Shown: positions 35,901-44,650, counted from the stretch's first letter. The stretch is DNA of 64,000 nt from Pararhizobium polonicum (GCF_001687365.1 NZ_LGLV01000004.1:744001-808000), one strand, 5' to 3'. Notes: generated from the letters alone by a model not told the origin. Program-made: numbers and translations.

Positions 35901-36553
35901 CCTATTTGCGTGAAGGTGCCGCCTCGGATACCCCCACGCTGGCGCCGGTCGGCGTACTTGGCATCCAGTCGAACCAGCTTGACCTTGCTATGGACGGCAA
36001 AGCCGATACCTACGCATTGCGATGGGATGGGGAGTGGACCGACAATCTCTTCACATCGGTCGATTTTCAGCATCAGGAATTCGACTCCATTACAGCCAGC
36101 TTACCTTACACGATCAACACGATCGCTATTGACAAGGGGCGGCTGGATCGGGCCAGCGCGACGGCAAACCTGCTGCTCGGCCACGGCTTCGGTCTTTCGG
36201 CCACCGCTGCCATCAATGAATCCAGCGGCCACGGCACTGTCGTCGGCGACGCGTTCGAAGGCGCCCTGCCTTTCGTTCCCGACACGGCGGGGCGTGTTGC
36301 TCTGACCTGGGTCAACACCAACAACATCCGCGCAACGCTTGCGGCGAACTATACCGGCGACCGCCTCGACAATGCGGGAAGCCGTCTGAAAGACTATTGG
36401 ACGCTGGACGCCAACCTAAAATGGGAATCCTTCGACAAGCGCGTGGAGGTCAACCTGTCGGGCTTCAATCTGCTGGATGAGGACTTTTATGTCGCCGAGG
36501 CCATTCCCGGCTGGGGGCCGACCTTCAAGGGGACGGTGAAAGTGCGCTTCTGA
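32939..36553 (+). CDS. FecR domain / TPR / outer-membrane beta-barrel fusion protein
   Basis: The 1204-aa protein has a signal peptide (MKYASAGIALGALCLAIPAQ, cut near AQA-EP). A FecR domain follows at about residues 30-150 (VDISGWRYVDLKQDLLSGDVL, then ATGQLAVLFSDRTQVRLGRNT, AAIRGTDWTMTV). A TPR array comes next, clearest at residues ~380-600 with repeats such as AYKKAIELDPLDPVSHANLA. About 500 C-terminal residues alternate like a transmembrane barrel and end in KVRF, the terminal-Phe signature recognised by the BAM machine. No TonB box or plug is seen. The stop overlaps the cyclase ATG, so the two are coupled. The start at 32939 gives a proper signal peptide. Function is not known to me. Confidence 0.82.
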   Translation: MKYASAGIALGALCLAIPAQAEPLPRPSPAAGSVIARKSGEEVRFVDISGWRYVDLKQDLLSGDVLRTNATGQLAVLFSDRTQVRLGRNTSLLVKQMGGGDTGLELQSGTIWARAERGGQGVVIDTPAAAAAIRGTDWTMTVGPDGKTSLIVLEGLVELSNAYGSVKVAQGEGAVAAIGKAPSKIVIAKPKDREQMLFNLSLRTAFQWMPATPLIVPQMRTERRRIEATAPGARSAEDWLSLSEIYLALDGKEKAKAALDEARVRGLGASQTARADLIDALIAGSENRYRDAAVLFDKARPRLDAKRGAIAAYGGYFARSLADPNHAEEPPRLANSGYGAMAKAWTAGFRQDIPAAIASIREGERNTPGDPALPAARALLGILLADEKQVVDGFERALAIDPEDPTGLEARANYKLYILNDRQGALDDLNRALKTAPGFSSIWNTIGLVHSARDANREAEAAYKKAIELDPLDPVSHANLAFLYLVEMRMTEAKREIDEALRVDPSFDIALVARGRYHLQTGEMDKAVEDLLAGSTANPGYSQGQLMLAAAHYEKGDRVPAAQALDNAERLDPTDPVIPVVRTAIAIDEYDADAAIRNAQEIMRRTRARGGDYAPLGANQQAGSTLNDAFRLQGLDAWGQYYGDVVFNPFAGSSYIDQAVRGSVDPFIGAYSYDGKILENSTNDSSYSSFIQGLLLDPHMLASRDRAANLVQRPFIEASIGGGLVSNNGDRGYTGEAELRGFGNTIFPVSVYGTLAWETTPQKRDYDIVGSHFNSETELLSGNGYLTATPSPDDRFVFYANYARNDLWLDDSILFSTLKRTRDVSAETLNLGAAWSHTIAYHNVVNAGLFYSSSQARILDNSFLFGFPFLDSTIEGEKTSLVAAVNHLYEDGNLTFRYGLEAGTLKLKSHLVYGNILPPEEFYDISSTETSPLGKAYASVLAEITPSLKAEAAVFATYLESDGDAINRLDPRLGLAWSPFEGQWLRAAYLREGAASDTPTLAPVGVLGIQSNQLDLAMDGKADTYALRWDGEWTDNLFTSVDFQHQEFDSITASLPYTINTIAIDKGRLDRASATANLLLGHGFGLSATAAINESSGHGTVVGDAFEGALPFVPDTAGRVALTWVNTNNIRATLAANYTGDRLDNAGSRLKDYWTLDANLKWESFDKRVEVNLSGFNLLDEDFYVAEAIPGWGPTFKGTVKVRF

Positions 36554-38538
36554 TGACAGCCATCAAAACGCGCCGCCCTTCAGCAATCGGCTTCCCGGGC
36601 GAGACGGCAGCCCGGCGCACGCAACGCCGCCGCCTGGGCCTCGTTGCACTCGCCGCATCCGTAACCGCCCTCCTCTCCCTGGCCTCGCTAACGCCCGCCT
36701 GGTCGCTGATCGAATTGCGCAACTTCGACTATCTCTCGACCTTTTCTCCACCGCCCCGGCCGGAAGACGGGCCGGTTATCGTCGCCATAGACGAGCCCTC
36801 GATGGCCGAAATCGGTAGCCAGTGGCCATGGCCACGTGCGCTGCATGCCCGGCTGATCGAAGCCCTGCGCGACGCCGGGGCAAAGGCCATCGGCATCGAT
36901 ATCATCTTTGCCGAGCCTTCGGCTGCACCGGAGAACGATGCCGCCCTTGCCGCGGTGCTGGGCACGGATGTCGTCCTGGCGGGCGACGAAACGCTGATCG
37001 AGACACCGCAGGCAGACCAGTTCGTCCGGACGGAGCCTTTGGACGCGTTTGCCGCGCGCGGGGCACGAACAGGCATCGCATCGGTGGCCTTGAGCGGTGA
37101 CGGTACATTGCGGCAGGTACCGGCCTATGCCGACGGTTTTGCCGCGCAACTGGCGCAGACCGCCGGCCGCCGGCAGTCTCCCGTATCCGGCGTAGCCTTG
37201 CTGCAGACGTTTGGCCCGGCGCGGACCTATCCGACGGTGTCCTACTATCAGGCGCTTGAGCCCGGCCAGCTGCTGCCGGAGGGTTTCTTCCGTGACCGGA
37301 TCGTCATCGTCGGCCTCAGCCTGCAGAACGCGCCAACCCTCAGGGCCGGCGGCGCCGATGCCTTCGCCACGCCGTTTACCGTTCACACAGGCCGTCTGGT
37401 AGCCGGCGCCGAACTGCAGGCAACGATCTTCGACAATATCACCCATGATCTGTTCATCCGGAAGGCCGGGCATCCGGTAACAATCACCGCGATCGTGCTG
37501 GCTTCCGTGCTGGCGGCAGCCGCGGTGCTCCGATCGACGGGGTGGCGGACGGCGGCCCTGAGCCTCCCGATTCTGCTCTTCATCACTGCTGCAAGCTACG
37601 CGATGCTGCGGCTTGGCCATGTCTTCATCTCCCCGCTTGGCCCCACGCTCTCCTACCTGTCCATCGTCGCCGGTCAGTCGGCTTTCGACTATGCCGCCGA
37701 GCGGCGCGACCGCCGCGATATCACCCGGGCCTTTTCGCGTTATCTGTCGCCCGCTCTGGTCGAGCGCCTTGCCAACGACCCATCGCAGCTGAAGCTTGGC
37801 GGCGAGCGGCGGACGCTGACGATCCTGTTTTGCGACGTGCGCGGTTTCACCACGATTTCCGAGGCCCTGAAGGACGACCCCGAACAGCTGACGACGCTGA
37901 TCAACCGGCTGCTGACGCCGCTTTCCGAGATCGTGCTGGAAAGCGGCGGCACCATCGACAAATATATCGGCGATTGCCTGATGGCGTTCTGGAACGCACC
38001 GCTCGACGACCCGCGCCATGCCAGCCACGCCGTCGGTGCGGCGCTTCGCATGCTGGATGCAATCGACCATCTGAATGCGGAGCTTGGCCAGGAAGCGGCA
38101 GCCCTTGGCACCGAGCCGCGAGTGCTGAAGATCGGCATCGGCATCAATACCGGCGATTGCGTCGTCGGCAATATGGGCTCGTCGCGCCGCTTCGACTATT
38201 CGGTGCTGGGGGATTGCGTCAATCTGGCCTCGCGCCTCGAAGGCGAATCGAAGAACTACGGGGTGCCTTTGCTGATCGGCGAACAGACGGCGCAGCTGAG
38301 CGCGCCGGATTTCAGGATCGCCGAACTGGACAGCATCACAGTCAAGGGCCGTACGACGCTGTCGCCGATCTTTACGGTACTTCAGCCGGTCGAGGCGTTG
38401 GCGCTTGAAAGACACCGGCAGCTCATAGCAGCCAAATATGCGGGGGAGCTGCACAGCAGCGATGCGGCTTTCGCAGAACTGGAACGCGCCATTCCGCAAC
38501 TTGGCGGTTATTATCGCCTGCTGCGCCAGCGTTTGTGA
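36553..38538 (+). CDS. CHASE2-domain adenylate cyclase (class III)
   Basis: A 661-aa membrane receptor-cyclase. An N-terminal membrane segment comes first. The extracytoplasmic CHASE2 domain (about residues 50-300: LRNFDYLSTFSPPPRPEDGP, then VIVAIDEPSMAEIG and AIGIDIIFAEPS) follows. Three further membrane segments lie at ~310-390. A class III cyclase domain then carries metal aspartates in ILFCDVRGFTTIS and the substrate loop TIDKYIGDCLMAFW with the adenine-selecting Lys, followed by GINTGDCVVGNMGSSRRFDYSVLGD. It should make cAMP in response to a periplasmic cue, perhaps relayed by the coupled FecR-TPR-barrel protein. Confidence 0.9.
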   Translation: MTAIKTRRPSAIGFPGETAARRTQRRRLGLVALAASVTALLSLASLTPAWSLIELRNFDYLSTFSPPPRPEDGPVIVAIDEPSMAEIGSQWPWPRALHARLIEALRDAGAKAIGIDIIFAEPSAAPENDAALAAVLGTDVVLAGDETLIETPQADQFVRTEPLDAFAARGARTGIASVALSGDGTLRQVPAYADGFAAQLAQTAGRRQSPVSGVALLQTFGPARTYPTVSYYQALEPGQLLPEGFFRDRIVIVGLSLQNAPTLRAGGADAFATPFTVHTGRLVAGAELQATIFDNITHDLFIRKAGHPVTITAIVLASVLAAAAVLRSTGWRTAALSLPILLFITAASYAMLRLGHVFISPLGPTLSYLSIVAGQSAFDYAAERRDRRDITRAFSRYLSPALVERLANDPSQLKLGGERRTLTILFCDVRGFTTISEALKDDPEQLTTLINRLLTPLSEIVLESGGTIDKYIGDCLMAFWNAPLDDPRHASHAVGAALRMLDAIDHLNAELGQEAAALGTEPRVLKIGIGINTGDCVVGNMGSSRRFDYSVLGDCVNLASRLEGESKNYGVPLLIGEQTAQLSAPDFRIAELDSITVKGRTTLSPIFTVLQPVEALALERHRQLIAAKYAGELHSSDAAFAELERAIPQLGGYYRLLRQRL

Positions 38539-38633
38539 GCCGGCGGCTGATACGCGTAGGCATTACCGGTTTCCGGCTGATTGAGCGTGCGAGCACGTAG
38601 GTCAGACAGTTTACCGGCCCGTGGGGGCAACGC

Positions 38634-38661
38634 AAAAAGGCGCCCCTGAGGACGCCTTTTT
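38634..38661. terminator. Bidirectional intrinsic terminator
   Basis: A perfect 9-bp stem AAAAAGGCG / CGCCTTTTT (38634-38642 with 38653-38661) around a 10-nt loop has T-runs on either strand. It can end the cyclase operon reading rightward. Reading leftward it sits 24 bp past the tRNA-Met 3' fragment, where a tRNA terminator would be. Confidence 0.85.
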
Positions 38662-38684
38662 GAAGCTGAGTATCTTTAAGTTTT

Positions 38685-38704
38685 TGGTTGCGGGGGCAGG
38701 ATTT
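38685..38704 (-). other. tRNA-fMet 3'-end fragment, probable island attachment site
   Basis: On the minus strand these 20 bp read AAATCCTGCCCCCGCAACCA, the T-arm, acceptor and CCA end of rhizobial initiator tRNA-Met including the A72-A73-CCA end. The rest of the tRNA is absent: bases after 38704 diverge. A lone 3' fragment next to a tRNA-type terminator is what remains at the distal end of an element integrated into a tRNA gene. The intact tRNA would then lie to the right, beyond this window. The match is from memory, not a search. Confidence 0.72.
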
Positions 38705-38744
38705 CATCTTAACTTGCGATGTTCAAAGCCAGCGGATCCATTGC

Positions 38745-40283
38745 TTATGCTTCTGGATGCCGAGAACCGGATGGGCCTATTTCGTAGTGCTGCGTAGAGT
38801 CGGCATCGTAGACCAGCTTCAGCTCTCCCTTGAAATAATTGCTATCGCGGCCGCCCACAGCTTCGAGCGCCGATCCGACCTGGTAATGAACAGCCTCCAG
38901 CGACCCTGTGAGATTGGGATTGAAGCGGTAGTCGGCCTTGACCTGCAGATAAGCTCCAGTCCATGCCGGCCCCCTACCCGCTGTGCCAGCGACGGGAACG
39001 CTTGGTAGGGTGTAGATGGCGTCCTGTGTCGTCTGGCGCCAGAGCAGTCCGACCCCAGCCATTAAGGTCAGGTCTTCTGCCGGCTGAATGGTGACCGATG
39101 GTTTGATGTGAACGAGGTTGGCGTATCCGGTGTGACCGCCGAGCGAGAAATAGAAGCCATTCGGAAACAGCGGATTGAATGTGCCGAGCGTGCCGTCAGT
39201 TGCGGCTCGGTCGCCCGATGCCACATCGAACTGCAGGCCGATCCGTGGTGACCAAGTGAGATCCTCTAAGGTGTAGCCGGTCCTCGCACCCACGGCCCAG
39301 GCCAGGATATTGGCTGAGCCGACCTTGCCAACCTGTCCCATCGCTTCCGCATCCCAGTCGAAACCGGCATATTTGCCGGCCGATCGGATATCGAAAACGT
39401 GCCTTTCCTCTTCACCCGACGCGGAGAGAAAGGTTGCGTCCTGGCGCCGATAAAGCGCGTAATAGGCGGAGGCCTCGATCTCTGGCGAGAGCTGCCACTC
39501 CACACGGCCCCCGCTGAACATTGCGCCGCCGCTCGATCGATCATCGAAAGGATCGTCATTGCGATACTGAACAGGCTGGCTTACAAGACCATAGAAGCGC
39601 CATGCATTCGTCTCCCATCCGGCCCAAATCCCATCGAAAGACTGGCGGACATTCGGCCCATCGCGCGTCGAAACGAACCGCTCCAGGTCAAACGCGAAGT
39701 CCTGGCGGCCGACCCTTGCCCTGAACGTTCCGGCGTCGGCCCCCTGCGAATAGCCGATGAATGCTTGCCGAAGGTCAAACCGGTTTGCGTCGTTAGGGCC
39801 GACCACCGTCTTGTCGAACGCACGCACATCCTCGAACTGCGTGAACAATTGCCAGTTTTCATTCAAGTGAGCATCGATATGGAACTGCGCGCGCTGTAAC
39901 CAGTATGAGTCTCTGGGGTTCGCAGGCACGGTTTCGAAAGCCGGTGCATCACTGACTTCGAAGATCTCACGTAGATTGAACCCTAACGAGATGTAGCTGT
40001 CGGGATTGGAGGGAAACAACGGAATGTATTTGAGACTATCCAGCGGCTCAGTCCGCAGTTTCGGATCCGCGAGAAGCGACCAGTCCTCCTGCGACCGGTC
40101 GGCTTTTATCAAGGGCCTCTTCTGCTCCAAAAGAAGATCATCCGCCGCCAGGGCTGACCGGTAGTCCCATTGAGCAAAGGCGAGGGCGGCAAGCGTAAGC
40201 AGGAGTGACTGCGCGTACGGAGCGGATCGAAGGCAAAACGCCAATGATATACCGGGAATGACGTATTTCTTCTGGCCGATCAT
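38745..40283 (-). CDS. Alginate-export-family outer-membrane porin
   Basis: A ~512-aa secreted protein. After an unusually long N-terminal region with a hydrophobic segment (YAQSLLLTLAALAFAQW, cleavage near SALAAD) come AlgE-like elements: SYISLGFNLREIFEVSD, YWLQRAQFHIDAHLNENWQL, ANRFDLRQAFIGYS, and RARVGRQDFAFDLERFVSTRDGPN split across strands. The remainder alternates like a beta-barrel. The start at 40283 follows GAAAGAGAG. Related porins pass sugars or other small anionic or aromatic solutes; alginate is not implied. It is the first gene of the accessory region and has no operon partner. Confidence 0.82.
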   Translation of the reverse strand: MIGQKKYVIPGISLAFCLRSAPYAQSLLLTLAALAFAQWDYRSALAADDLLLEQKRPLIKADRSQEDWSLLADPKLRTEPLDSLKYIPLFPSNPDSYISLGFNLREIFEVSDAPAFETVPANPRDSYWLQRAQFHIDAHLNENWQLFTQFEDVRAFDKTVVGPNDANRFDLRQAFIGYSQGADAGTFRARVGRQDFAFDLERFVSTRDGPNVRQSFDGIWAGWETNAWRFYGLVSQPVQYRNDDPFDDRSSGGAMFSGGRVEWQLSPEIEASAYYALYRRQDATFLSASGEEERHVFDIRSAGKYAGFDWDAEAMGQVGKVGSANILAWAVGARTGYTLEDLTWSPRIGLQFDVASGDRAATDGTLGTFNPLFPNGFYFSLGGHTGYANLVHIKPSVTIQPAEDLTLMAGVGLLWRQTTQDAIYTLPSVPVAGTAGRGPAWTGAYLQVKADYRFNPNLTGSLEAVHYQVGSALEAVGGRDSNYFKGELKLVYDADSTQHYEIGPSGSRHPEA

Positions 40284-40481
40284 CGGCTCTCTTTCGGGCT
40301 TTCGCCACATGGCAACGTCCTATGTCGTCTTTTGTGGGTGATCGCGGCCAACCACCACTAATCAGGCGAAGCACGGGGCGCACGCGGCGATCCCAGCTAC
40401 CTATATCGACCGCCTGAAGGTGGGATCCCGTACCCGACGGGTTGGTTTATGGGTGAAATCGTTTTGGATTCGTTCGCGAGG

Positions 40482-40958
40482 CTATGCGCGGCTGCGCGGC
40501 TGGATGACTTCGGCAAATTCAATCACGTTCCCGAAAGGATCGGCGACGAAAGCGATCTTGCAGCTGATCTCATCCACCTGAAACGGTTCGATGAGGATAT
40601 TGACGGCGCGGCGGCGCAGCTCGTCCGTCGTGGCTTCGATATCGGTAACGGTCAGGCAGAAATGATGGTAACCAGCGTATCTCAAGCTATCGGCCAGATC
40701 CTTGTAAGGCGGTAGCGGGTGCGGGCTCGGGTCGCCACCGGCAAGCAGTTCGACCATGAACCGATCGTCATCTGGCGGCGCGAGAAAGGCGAGCTGTTGG
40801 TCACCATAAGCCCACGTGTGGACGACGCGCCAGTCGAGCTTATCCTGATACCATTTTATGGCGACATCCCCATCAGTAACACGGATCGCAACGTGATGTC
40901 CGCGCACATCGGCGAAGAGCGATGATGTTCTATCACCCTGCGGATTGAAGTCAGCCAA
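40482..40958 (-). CDS. VOC-family (glyoxalase/dioxygenase fold) protein
   Basis: A 158-aa protein with two beta-alpha-beta-beta-beta modules. The first carries VRGHHVAIRVTDGDVAIKWYQDKL with a metal-type His and ends in DDRFMVELLAGG. The second carries YHHFCLTVTDIEATTDELRRRAV and closes with the VOC signature VADPFGNVIEFAE, where the Glu is the usual last metal ligand. It could be a lyase, isomerase or resistance protein. Its substrate is unknown. It stands alone between the porin and the amidohydrolase. Confidence 0.85.
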   Translation of the reverse strand: MADFNPQGDRTSSLFADVRGHHVAIRVTDGDVAIKWYQDKLDWRVVHTWAYGDQQLAFLAPPDDDRFMVELLAGGDPSPHPLPPYKDLADSLRYAGYHHFCLTVTDIEATTDELRRRAVNILIEPFQVDEISCKIAFVADPFGNVIEFAEVIQPRSRA

Positions 40959-41112
40959 TTGTTATTCTCCTAAATGTGACCATAGACACCTTGTCGCGCG
41001 TAGTTCCCAAGCGGGATGAGAATTCCCTGTCAATGTCGGCGCGGTTCGGTATGGCGTTGAAGCCTCGGTCCAATGACCGTTCAGGGAGGCGCGGAGAACC
41101 TTTCCGCCGGGT

Positions 41113-42918
41113 TCATTTTTCCCCGTAATAGGTGCCGAAATATTTCACGGGCGACCAATCCGGAAGGATCGCGGGCAGTTGTGGCGATAGATCGCTATAG
41201 TCCTGTGCACCAAACACGATCCTGCCGTCCATGACGGTCAGAACGGAAGAAACGGATTTGATCTGATCCTCCGGTACCGAAAAATAATCCCTGTCGAGAA
41301 CAGCGAAATCCGCGAGATAGCCGGGGGCGATCAGGCCCATTTCGGATTCCGTGTTCATGAACCACGCTGCGCCACTGGTGAACAGTTTCAGTGCCTCCGT
41401 GCGGGAAAGGCGATTGTCGCTGGCGAGAACTTCGGATCCGGACACGGACTTCCCAGACACCATCCAGCTTAAAGCGACCCACGGATTGTACGTCGCTGCC
41501 CGGAAGGCGTCGGTAGTCATGGCCAGCGGCATACCGCTATCCACGAGCTTGCGCAGGCGCGGAGTCTGCAGAGCCTTCTCGCGATTATAGGTCTTGATGA
41601 AACCATCGCCGTGCAGCGCCATTTTGGCGTCCAGGGCTATGCCGCCCCCCAGCTTTTTCACCCGAGCGATGTTCTCCGGACTGATGGTCTCAGCGTGCTC
41701 GAGACTCCATTTCAGGCCACCGAGCGGGATCGTCTCGTTCACCTTTTCCAGCGCGTCGAGAAAGGGGGAGATGTTCTCGTTGTAGCTGACGTGCATGCGG
41801 AACGGGATGTGCCGCTGGACCAGCTTCAGCACATCTTGCTCGACGAAGCGCCGCATCTTCTCAGGCTCAATGATGACGGCCGGACGGTCGAAGTTCTCAT
41901 GATCGTGCACTTCCCCACTCAGAACCTCCCCGGCACCTCGATATTCGTGGCCATGTGCTAGGGTGGGGTGGAGGTTTTGCCCTGGACTTATCGGCGCCGT
42001 TTTCGTGATCGCCTCGATTTCCAGGTCCACCATGTTTACCGGCCCACCGTCACCGAGTTGCAAGTCCACAAAGGGCATGCGCACGTTGAGGCGGTTGTCT
42101 CGTGCAAGCACGGCTACCCTCGCCTGGGCCTCCGGGTAGGGCCACCTGCCGCCGTTATCGATGATCGAGGTCACGCCGAACCGGTTCAGACCGTGAATAC
42201 TATAGATCAACGAACTCACTTGTTCGTCGAACGTGGGCTGCGGCACCATGGCCTCTAAAGCAAGGAACAGCCACGTGTATCCGTGGACCACACCCGTGGG
42301 ATTGCCGTGGCTGTCCTTTTCGAACTCGGTGTCCGGCACCTTCGGGAACCGATCGGTACCCACGCCAAGCGCCTCCATCGCCTGCTTGTTCAAGAAGGCT
42401 TGGTTATAGGCATATTGCACGATCACGGGACGATCGGGCACGGCTTCGCGCAATTCGTCCAACGTCGGAAAACGCTTCTCCTCAAATTGATAAGGCGACC
42501 AGCCTCCGATCACTTTGACCCATTGGCCCTCCGGCGTGCGTGCGGCCTGCTCGTTCAGCATCGTCAACGCTTCACGCAGCGTCTGTACGCCATCCCATCG
42601 AACATTGTAGTTATAGGCCAGATCGTTGAGAACATGGATATGGGCGTCGACAATGCCGGGGATCAGTCTGCGGCTGCGAGCATCAATAATCTCGGTGTTG
42701 GAGTTCTTCAGACCGAGAATCTCCACATCAGAGCCGACGGAATAGATACGGCCTTTCTTGACCGCCAAAGCCGAAGCTTCCGGTTGCGCACGGCTGCCGG
42801 TGAAGATCTTTGCGTTGATAACGATCATATCAGCGCCGGGCTGTTCCTGCGTCGTTTGTGCCTGAACTGCAGAGAAAGAAAAAGTTGTCACCAACGCGAT
42901 GAATATCTTTCTGATCAT
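41113..42918 (-). CDS. Secreted amidohydrolase (YtcJ-like, amidohydrolase family 3)
   Basis: A 601-aa protein with a Sec signal peptide (MIRKIFIALVTTFSFSAVQA). A composite beta-sandwich and TIM barrel follow. LIPGIVDAHIHVLNDL holds the HxH metal site. WSLEHAETISPENIARVKKLGG and MPLAMTTDAFRAATYNPW hold the later His and Asp. The ending LIAPGYLADFAVLDRDYFSVP is typical of the family. Periplasmic location is unusual for YtcJ relatives. The divergent LysR gene 251 bp away is its likely regulator. The substrate (an N-acyl or cyclic amide?) is not readable. Confidence 0.87.
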   Translation of the reverse strand: MIRKIFIALVTTFSFSAVQAQTTQEQPGADMIVINAKIFTGSRAQPEASALAVKKGRIYSVGSDVEILGLKNSNTEIIDARSRRLIPGIVDAHIHVLNDLAYNYNVRWDGVQTLREALTMLNEQAARTPEGQWVKVIGGWSPYQFEEKRFPTLDELREAVPDRPVIVQYAYNQAFLNKQAMEALGVGTDRFPKVPDTEFEKDSHGNPTGVVHGYTWLFLALEAMVPQPTFDEQVSSLIYSIHGLNRFGVTSIIDNGGRWPYPEAQARVAVLARDNRLNVRMPFVDLQLGDGGPVNMVDLEIEAITKTAPISPGQNLHPTLAHGHEYRGAGEVLSGEVHDHENFDRPAVIIEPEKMRRFVEQDVLKLVQRHIPFRMHVSYNENISPFLDALEKVNETIPLGGLKWSLEHAETISPENIARVKKLGGGIALDAKMALHGDGFIKTYNREKALQTPRLRKLVDSGMPLAMTTDAFRAATYNPWVALSWMVSGKSVSGSEVLASDNRLSRTEALKLFTSGAAWFMNTESEMGLIAPGYLADFAVLDRDYFSVPEDQIKSVSSVLTVMDGRIVFGAQDYSDLSPQLPAILPDWSPVKYFGTYYGEK

Positions 42919-43169
42919 TTTACCCTCGTTCGACTGATTTTACGAAATGCGGTCGCTCGGAGCCGGTGCCATGCGGATGCGCGCAATAGGCGAAGAAGTG
43001 AGTCCAAGCTGTCGCAAAAGGTCATTAGTTTTTTCGCACGCCGCCGTTGAAGGCCGACTTGTCGGAAGACAAAACCCTTGTGAAAACGTCCAAGTGGACA
43101 CTGCCCTTGCAATTTCGGCTACGGTAGCCCATCAAAATGACACACTATGTCGCCGAAAAGGAAACACCA

Positions 43170-44090
43170 ATGGATATTGAGGAACTGCGTACCTTCGTGG
43201 AGGTTGCTGATGCCTCCGGCGTCACACACGCAGCGCGCCGGCTTGGCGTTTCCAAATCGCTCGTCAGCCGACGGCTCGCTCGGCTTGAGCAATTTCTGGG
43301 CGTCCAATTGCTCGCGCGAACAACGCGCGGCGCTTCCTTGACCGAAGCTGGCGCGACGTTTCGCGAGCACGCAGCAAAAATCTGCAATGAGTTTGATGTT
43401 GCAAGGGACGCCACTCTTCCCTCAGGCGATCTTCGCGGTCGGTTACGTGTCGCTGCACCGCTTTCTTTCGGCCCGACACATTTTGCTCCCGTCCTCTCTC
43501 AAATGGCGCGCAGTCATCCGCAATTACAAATCCTTTCTTCCTATACTGATCGTTTCGTCGATCTCGTCGGAGAGGGTTTTGACTGCGCCATTCGGCTTGG
43601 CCATCTTCAAGATTCTGTCCTGGTCGCAAAACGTGTCGGATCGATCTTCGGCATCCTGGTTGCGAGTCCCGAATACATAGACGCTCACGGCGCTCCGTTA
43701 ACACCGGGCGAAATAGCAAATCATCAAGTCGTCATGCGAGACGACGAAAGGTGGCAATTCATGGATGGCGACGGGATCGTTACGGTGCGCCCCCAGGGGC
43801 GCTTCGTAGCCGATAGCGGAATATCGCTCGTGTCTGCCGCTCTGGATGGCATTGGGATCGGCTACCTGCCCGAACCGCTTGTCGCAGCTCATATTAGCTC
43901 GGGCACTTTGGTGCCAATCATGACGCGCTATCCGATTCCGCCTGCCGGCATCTTCGTCGTAAGGCCACCCGGCCAACATCCCTCGCGAAAGGTGAGGATA
44001 CTCACTGAGATGCTCATCGAACGTTTCGGGACCGCGTCCGCCAAGGACGGCACGACGACCATTGGCAAGCTAGACGAGCGATCAGCTTGA
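43170..44090 (+). CDS. LysR-family regulator (paralog 1)
   Basis: The 306-aa regulator has an N-terminal winged HTH (MDIEELRTFVEVADASGVTH, then AARRLGVSKSLVSRRLARLE) and a LysR substrate domain (GRLRVAAPLSFGPTHFAPVL). The ending PPAGIFVVRPPGQHPSRKVRILTEMLIERF is shared in pattern with two more regulators at 46120 and 49089. An in-frame upstream ATG at 43137 is possible, but 43170 matches the paralogs. It is divergent from the amidohydrolase gene. Confidence 0.92.
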   Translation: MDIEELRTFVEVADASGVTHAARRLGVSKSLVSRRLARLEQFLGVQLLARTTRGASLTEAGATFREHAAKICNEFDVARDATLPSGDLRGRLRVAAPLSFGPTHFAPVLSQMARSHPQLQILSSYTDRFVDLVGEGFDCAIRLGHLQDSVLVAKRVGSIFGILVASPEYIDAHGAPLTPGEIANHQVVMRDDERWQFMDGDGIVTVRPQGRFVADSGISLVSAALDGIGIGYLPEPLVAAHISSGTLVPIMTRYPIPPAGIFVVRPPGQHPSRKVRILTEMLIERFGTASAKDGTTTIGKLDERSA

Positions 44091-44317
44091 TTGTAATCGC
44101 AAGCTGCAGATCGACCGGCTCTTTCATACTCTGCAGCGTCGCAAAATAGATCGCTGTGTCTGAAGTTAAATCGAGTTCTCCGATCAGCGATCGCGAATGA
44201 GGCAAAATCCTCACCAAGATTGCCGTTGAGCTTTCTTTTATCGCCAAGTTCATCAGCAATTAAGGAACCGCCGACGCAATAACTGCGCGATACTGGATGT
44301 CGATGAACAACCGAACG
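44091..44317. other. Gene-free stretch after LysR paralog 1
   Basis: Together with the broken frame that follows, this ~560-bp interval to 44650 has no intact gene. I see no repeat or transposase sequence in it. Confidence 0.4.
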
Positions 44318-44538
44318 CTATTTCGGTGGATACGGCTGAATGTCAGCGGACCAATAGTGCTTGGCGATATTCTGGGAATTACGGATGACGTGATAGGCAG
44401 TTTCAGGGTTTCCCCCTTTGAAGGTATCCGGGTCCGCACCACACATGAGACCGCGGCAGCAAGAGTCTTGTCAGTGCGACTGATGACCTCGACAATCTGG
44501 CGCTCTGCCAAAGTTAGATCAGGAGTGTTTTCGGCCAT
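44318..44538 (-). pseudogene. Small frameshifted gene, unknown family
   Basis: A frame starts at 44538 after the site GAGAGGAAC and reads MAENTPDLTLAERQIVEVIS with natural composition for ~33 codons to TLAAAVSC. Moving two bases on near 44435 restores a second natural frame (GADPDTFKGGNPETAYHVIR onward, ending QPYPPK, stop at 44318). Without that shift the protein runs into odd sequence to 44260. It looks like an ~72-aa soluble protein with a 2-nt insertion. The family is not recognised. Confidence 0.35.
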
Positions 44539-44650
44539 TGTTCCTCTCTCTGGTAGCAGCTTGAAGGACCTGCTTTGCTTCGAAGCAGAGAGATGCTCTT
44601 CCCCATAACATTCCCCATCGCCGGCTCCGGTTCTGTGTTCGGCAGAATTT

